Origin: Betaproteobacteria bacterium
Lineage (GTDB): Bacteria; Pseudomonadota; Gammaproteobacteria; Burkholderiales; SG8-41
NCBI GenBank assembly: GCA_025356695.1
Contig: JANXSE010000346.1
Location: forward strand, 1-12,342
Direction: 5' to 3'
Length of the DNA stretch: 12,342 nt
The notes under the pieces are model-generated. The model had not been told where the DNA came from. It ran no database searches and saw only the letters and a program-made list of their open reading frames with translations. The position numbers and the translations under genes were made by a program. Below are positions 11,985-12,342 of this stretch, in pieces; position 1 is the first letter of the stretch; every line of letters starts with the position of its first letter.

Positions 11985-12342
11985 TTAAAAATACCCTTCG
12001 ATGAAGTGACTGACCCATGACGGCATCGTCACCTCCTCCATGCGATCAAACGGCGGCATGTACGGTTTGATGTCGAGTACCGGCGTGCCGTCCAGCGCAT
12101 CGAGCGCGCGCACCTTGACCACATTGCCTTCGATGCCGAGCAATTTCACTGCGGTGACGGCAAGCGGATTCGGACGATATTTCGTACGCTGCGCGAATAC
12201 GCCGACGGGATCGAGGCCTTCCATGCCGCGCGGGCGACGCAATAGCTGCTTCTTGATATCGAAATCCTGCGAGCGGTCGAGCAGGAAAATCACGAGGATA
12301 TGCGAGAAGCCGGCGAGGCCCTGCAGGCCCGGTGCGAATTTC
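11985..12342 (-). CDS. trmO: TrmO/TsaA-family tRNA methyltransferase, C-terminal part (5' end outside window)
   Basis: About 119 residues are visible, reading into the window from 12342 to the TAA at 11985-11987. The diagnostic segments are GLQGLAGFSHILVIFLLD, then VGVFAQRTKYRPNPLAVTAVKLL and LDALDGTPVLDIKPYMPPFD. These are the signature blocks of the TsaA/UPF0066 beta-barrel that uses S-adenosylmethionine to methylate N6 of t6A at position 37 of certain tRNAs. The RPNP motif is the conserved signature of the family. The N-terminal strand and the start lie beyond the window edge; a GTG at 12293 is internal because conserved sequence continues upstream of it. The C-terminal tail is short, so this is the compact single-domain form. 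It is convergent with the membrane protein gene across the structured intergenic element. The precise tRNA substrate is inferred from the family. Confidence 0.88.
   Translation of the reverse strand, partial: KFAPGLQGLAGFSHILVIFLLDRSQDFDIKKQLLRRPRGMEGLDPVGVFAQRTKYRPNPLAVTAVKLLGIEGNVVKVRALDALDGTPVLDIKPYMPPFDRMEEVTMPSWVSHFIEGYF

Noticed and set aside
11774..12004. A 76-codon plus-strand frame across the structured intergenic element
   Set aside because: It is made of the inverted-repeat element itself and runs into the antisense of the TrmO gene; similar spurious proteins arise wherever this repeat occurs.

Overview
The window is GC-rich and looks like accessory chromosome from a betaproteobacterium, most likely Burkholderiales. 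The main reason is three separate Bug-type periplasmic receptors of tripartite tricarboxylate transport (TTT) within about 5 kb and no TctA/TctB permease gene beside them, a pattern typical of that group. The GC-rich intergenic repeats fit the same assignment. The assignment is an inference from gene content; there is no rRNA or other marker gene here.

Layout, left to right. (1) Positions 1-2164: the 3' part of a CocE/NonD-type hydrolase, then a Bug receptor, both on +. (2) Positions 2175-3118: a complete Phd/YefM antitoxin - RelE/ParE toxin pair with its own sigma70-like promoter and an operator-like palindrome in the promoter spacer. Two nearly identical 63-bp direct repeats bracket this pair. 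(3) Positions 3245-4166: a Tat-exported Rossmann-fold oxidoreductase (F420-reductase-like), a REP-like hairpin, and a 40-residue zinc-ribbon gene. (4) Positions 4150-6232 on -: two tandem, clearly related Bug receptors separated by an 80-bp MITE-like inverted-repeat element. (5) Positions 6351-8059 on +: a MetC-type PLP lyase overlapping a small three-helix membrane protein gene. (6) Positions 8107-11628 on +: an exported YtcJ-like amidohydrolase, a periplasmic cupredoxin-like protein and an eleven-helix membrane protein, the last two overlapping by 4 bp. (7) Positions 11629-11984: about 350 bp without a gene, holding a large inverted-repeat-rich dispersed element. (8) Positions 11985-12342 on -: the 3' part of a TrmO/TsaA-family tRNA methyltransferase.

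How the genes may work together: most products are exported or membrane-bound (three Bug receptors, the Tat oxidoreductase, the amidohydrolase, the cupredoxin-like protein and the polytopic membrane protein). This suggests uptake and periplasmic processing of organic compounds, but no complete pathway is visible and no shared substrate can be named. The toxin-antitoxin pair and the many repeats mark the left half as recombination-prone. I see no evidence of phage, CRISPR, an integrase, rRNA, tRNA or a recognisable new defence system. The most notable items are the repeat-bracketed toxin-antitoxin cassette, the zinc-ribbon microprotein, the structured element near 11.8 kb, and the cupredoxin / membrane protein pair.
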